Positions 4,444 to 5,334 of a stretch of DNA of 5,334 nucleotides are shown here, piece after piece. The stretch comes from CALJGI01 sp047618115. GTDB lineage: Bacteria; Pseudomonadota; Gammaproteobacteria; Pseudomonadales; Halieaceae. The notes under the pieces were generated by a model. The model worked only from the letters and a program-made list of their open reading frames with translations, had not been told where the DNA came from and made no database searches. Within the stretch, counting starts at the first letter, position 1. Each line of letters starts with the position of its first letter. The DNA lies in NCBI GenBank assembly GCA_047618115.1, contig JBLHKV010000261.1, positions 1 through 5,334 of the forward strand. The letters are read 5' to 3'. The position numbers and the translations under genes are program-made.

Positions 4444-5334
4444 ATGGAAATGACACCTCGTAACATTCGTCTCAACGGCGTGGAGTTGGCCTACGCAGAG
4501 TGGGGTGAAGCAAACGAGAAAAAACCCTCGCTGCTGTTCGTGCACGCCACCGGATTCCACGGTCGTGTTTGGGACCGCATTATTGAATCCTTTGAGGATT
4601 TCCACATTGTGGCGCTTGACCAACGCGGTCACGGTCGCAGTGAGAAGCTAGCCTGCGATAACTGGAAAACCTACGGCGACGACATCGCGGCGCTTGTCAG
4701 AGCATTGGATCTAAAAAATGCCATCGGCATCGGTCATTCCATGGGCGGCCACGCGCTGGTCGACGGTGCTGCACAGGCTCAGTGTTTCTCGCGCCTTTTA
4801 CTATTGGATCCAACCATTTTTGAACCAGCGAGATACTTGTCTCCACACTTAGCAGACAACGTTGAACTTGCCGCCGAGAATCCCGCGGCACGACGCAGGA
4901 ACCGCTTTTCATCGGTGGCGGAAATGATGAAACGACTCGGGTCCAAGAGCTCCTTTCCCCTGTTTGAACCACGCATGTTTCATGACTACTGTGAATTCGG
5001 CCTTGTCCCTAGCCCAGAAGGCGATTTACAGCTCGCCTGCCCACCTGCGATTGAGGCACAGATCTATCAGACGGCTATCAGTAATAGCCGTATTTACGAC
5101 AGCGTTTCGGCGCTGTCGATTCCAGTATTCGTAGTGCGCGCGAGACAAGGTGTCAGAAAATCTACGAGTGATTTTTTGAATTCCCCCACCTGGGCAGAAC
5201 TCGCTACCGCTTTCTCCATGGGGAAAGACCTGTATCTCGAGGACTGCAGTCACTTTATTCCAATGGAACGACCCGACCTGGTGGTTGCATTGCTGCGCGA
5301 GGAAGTTGATGCAGTCCTACGCACACGGCACTGA
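4444..5334 (+). CDS. Alpha/beta-fold hydrolase
   Basis: Complete gene of 296 residues, with its TGA as the last three bases of the window. An in-frame TAA at 4429-4431 limits the start to ATG 4444 or ATG 4450, and neither has a clear ribosome site. Motifs run in the usual order: HATGFHGRVW at 34-43 (oxyanion-hole loop), DQRGHGRS at 59-66, GHSMGG at 97-102 (nucleophile S99), LLLLDP at 118-123 and CSHFIPMERPD at 268-278 (catalytic H270). The usual acid after strand 7 is missing, because VFVVRARQGVRK at 228-239 has no Asp or Glu. D122 after strand 6 is therefore the likely triad acid, a placement known in some branches of the fold. There is no signal peptide, so it is cytoplasmic. Substrate is unknown: esters, lactones, epoxides and C-C bond substrates are all possible. 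It is divergent from the LLM oxidoreductase and may share regulation with it. Confidence 0.9.
   Translation: MEMTPRNIRLNGVELAYAEWGEANEKKPSLLFVHATGFHGRVWDRIIESFEDFHIVALDQRGHGRSEKLACDNWKTYGDDIAALVRALDLKNAIGIGHSMGGHALVDGAAQAQCFSRLLLLDPTIFEPARYLSPHLADNVELAAENPAARRRNRFSSVAEMMKRLGSKSSFPLFEPRMFHDYCEFGLVPSPEGDLQLACPPAIEAQIYQTAISNSRIYDSVSALSIPVFVVRARQGVRKSTSDFLNSPTWAELATAFSMGKDLYLEDCSHFIPMERPDLVVALLREEVDAVLRTRH

Noticed and set aside
4281..4632. Minus-strand open frames of 64 and 73 codons across the hydrolase 5' region
   Set aside because: Neither shows a convincing ribosome site or a recognisable domain, and both run antisense into the oxyanion-hole coding region of the hydrolase.

Overview
The window looks like bacterial chromosome, most likely from a proteobacterium and probably a gammaproteobacterium. 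This is inferred from the gene families (Coq4-type ubiquinone biosynthesis, GFA, MAPEG, FAH and LLM oxidoreductase families) and from mid-range GC with ATG starts. No rRNA, tRNA, transposase, integrase or CRISPR array is visible, so the taxonomic call is weak.

Layout from left to right. (1) Positions 1-579, + strand: the 3' part of a Coq4-family gene, with its zinc motif intact and its 5' end outside the window. (2) Positions 599-1084, - strand: a complete GFA/CENP-V-type zinc protein, convergent with coq4 and only 19 bases from it. (3) Positions 1085-1251: a divergent promoter region with a bulged 13-bp inverted repeat. (4) Positions 1252-2457, + strand: a fumarylacetoacetate-hydrolase (FAH) family enzyme with an N-terminal membrane segment. 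(5) A minus-strand run read from right to left: LLM-class flavin/F420-type oxidoreductase (4126-3215), MAPEG-family membrane protein (3047-2655), and a possible 82-residue small protein (2655-2407). The small frame's ATG overlaps the MAPEG stop codon, and its tail is antisense to the end of the FAH gene. (6) Positions 4127-4443: a 317-base divergent intergenic region with a 7-bp dyad just upstream of the next gene. (7) Positions 4444-5334, + strand: a complete alpha/beta-fold hydrolase whose stop codon is the last three bases of the window.

All recognised genes belong to small-molecule metabolism. GFA and MAPEG families both contain glutathione-linked members. The LLM, FAH and alpha/beta hydrolase families are typical of oxidative and hydrolytic catabolism. 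A shared role in detoxifying or degrading organic compounds is plausible but is inferred only from families and adjacency. The genes are mostly divergent or convergent, so the window is not one operon.

Base composition is uneven: coq4 is visibly GC-rich, the GFA and FAH genes are AT-richer, and the LLM gene is GC-rich again. I see no clear new multi-gene system. The best leads are the membrane-anchored FAH enzyme and the small frame coupled to the MAPEG gene.
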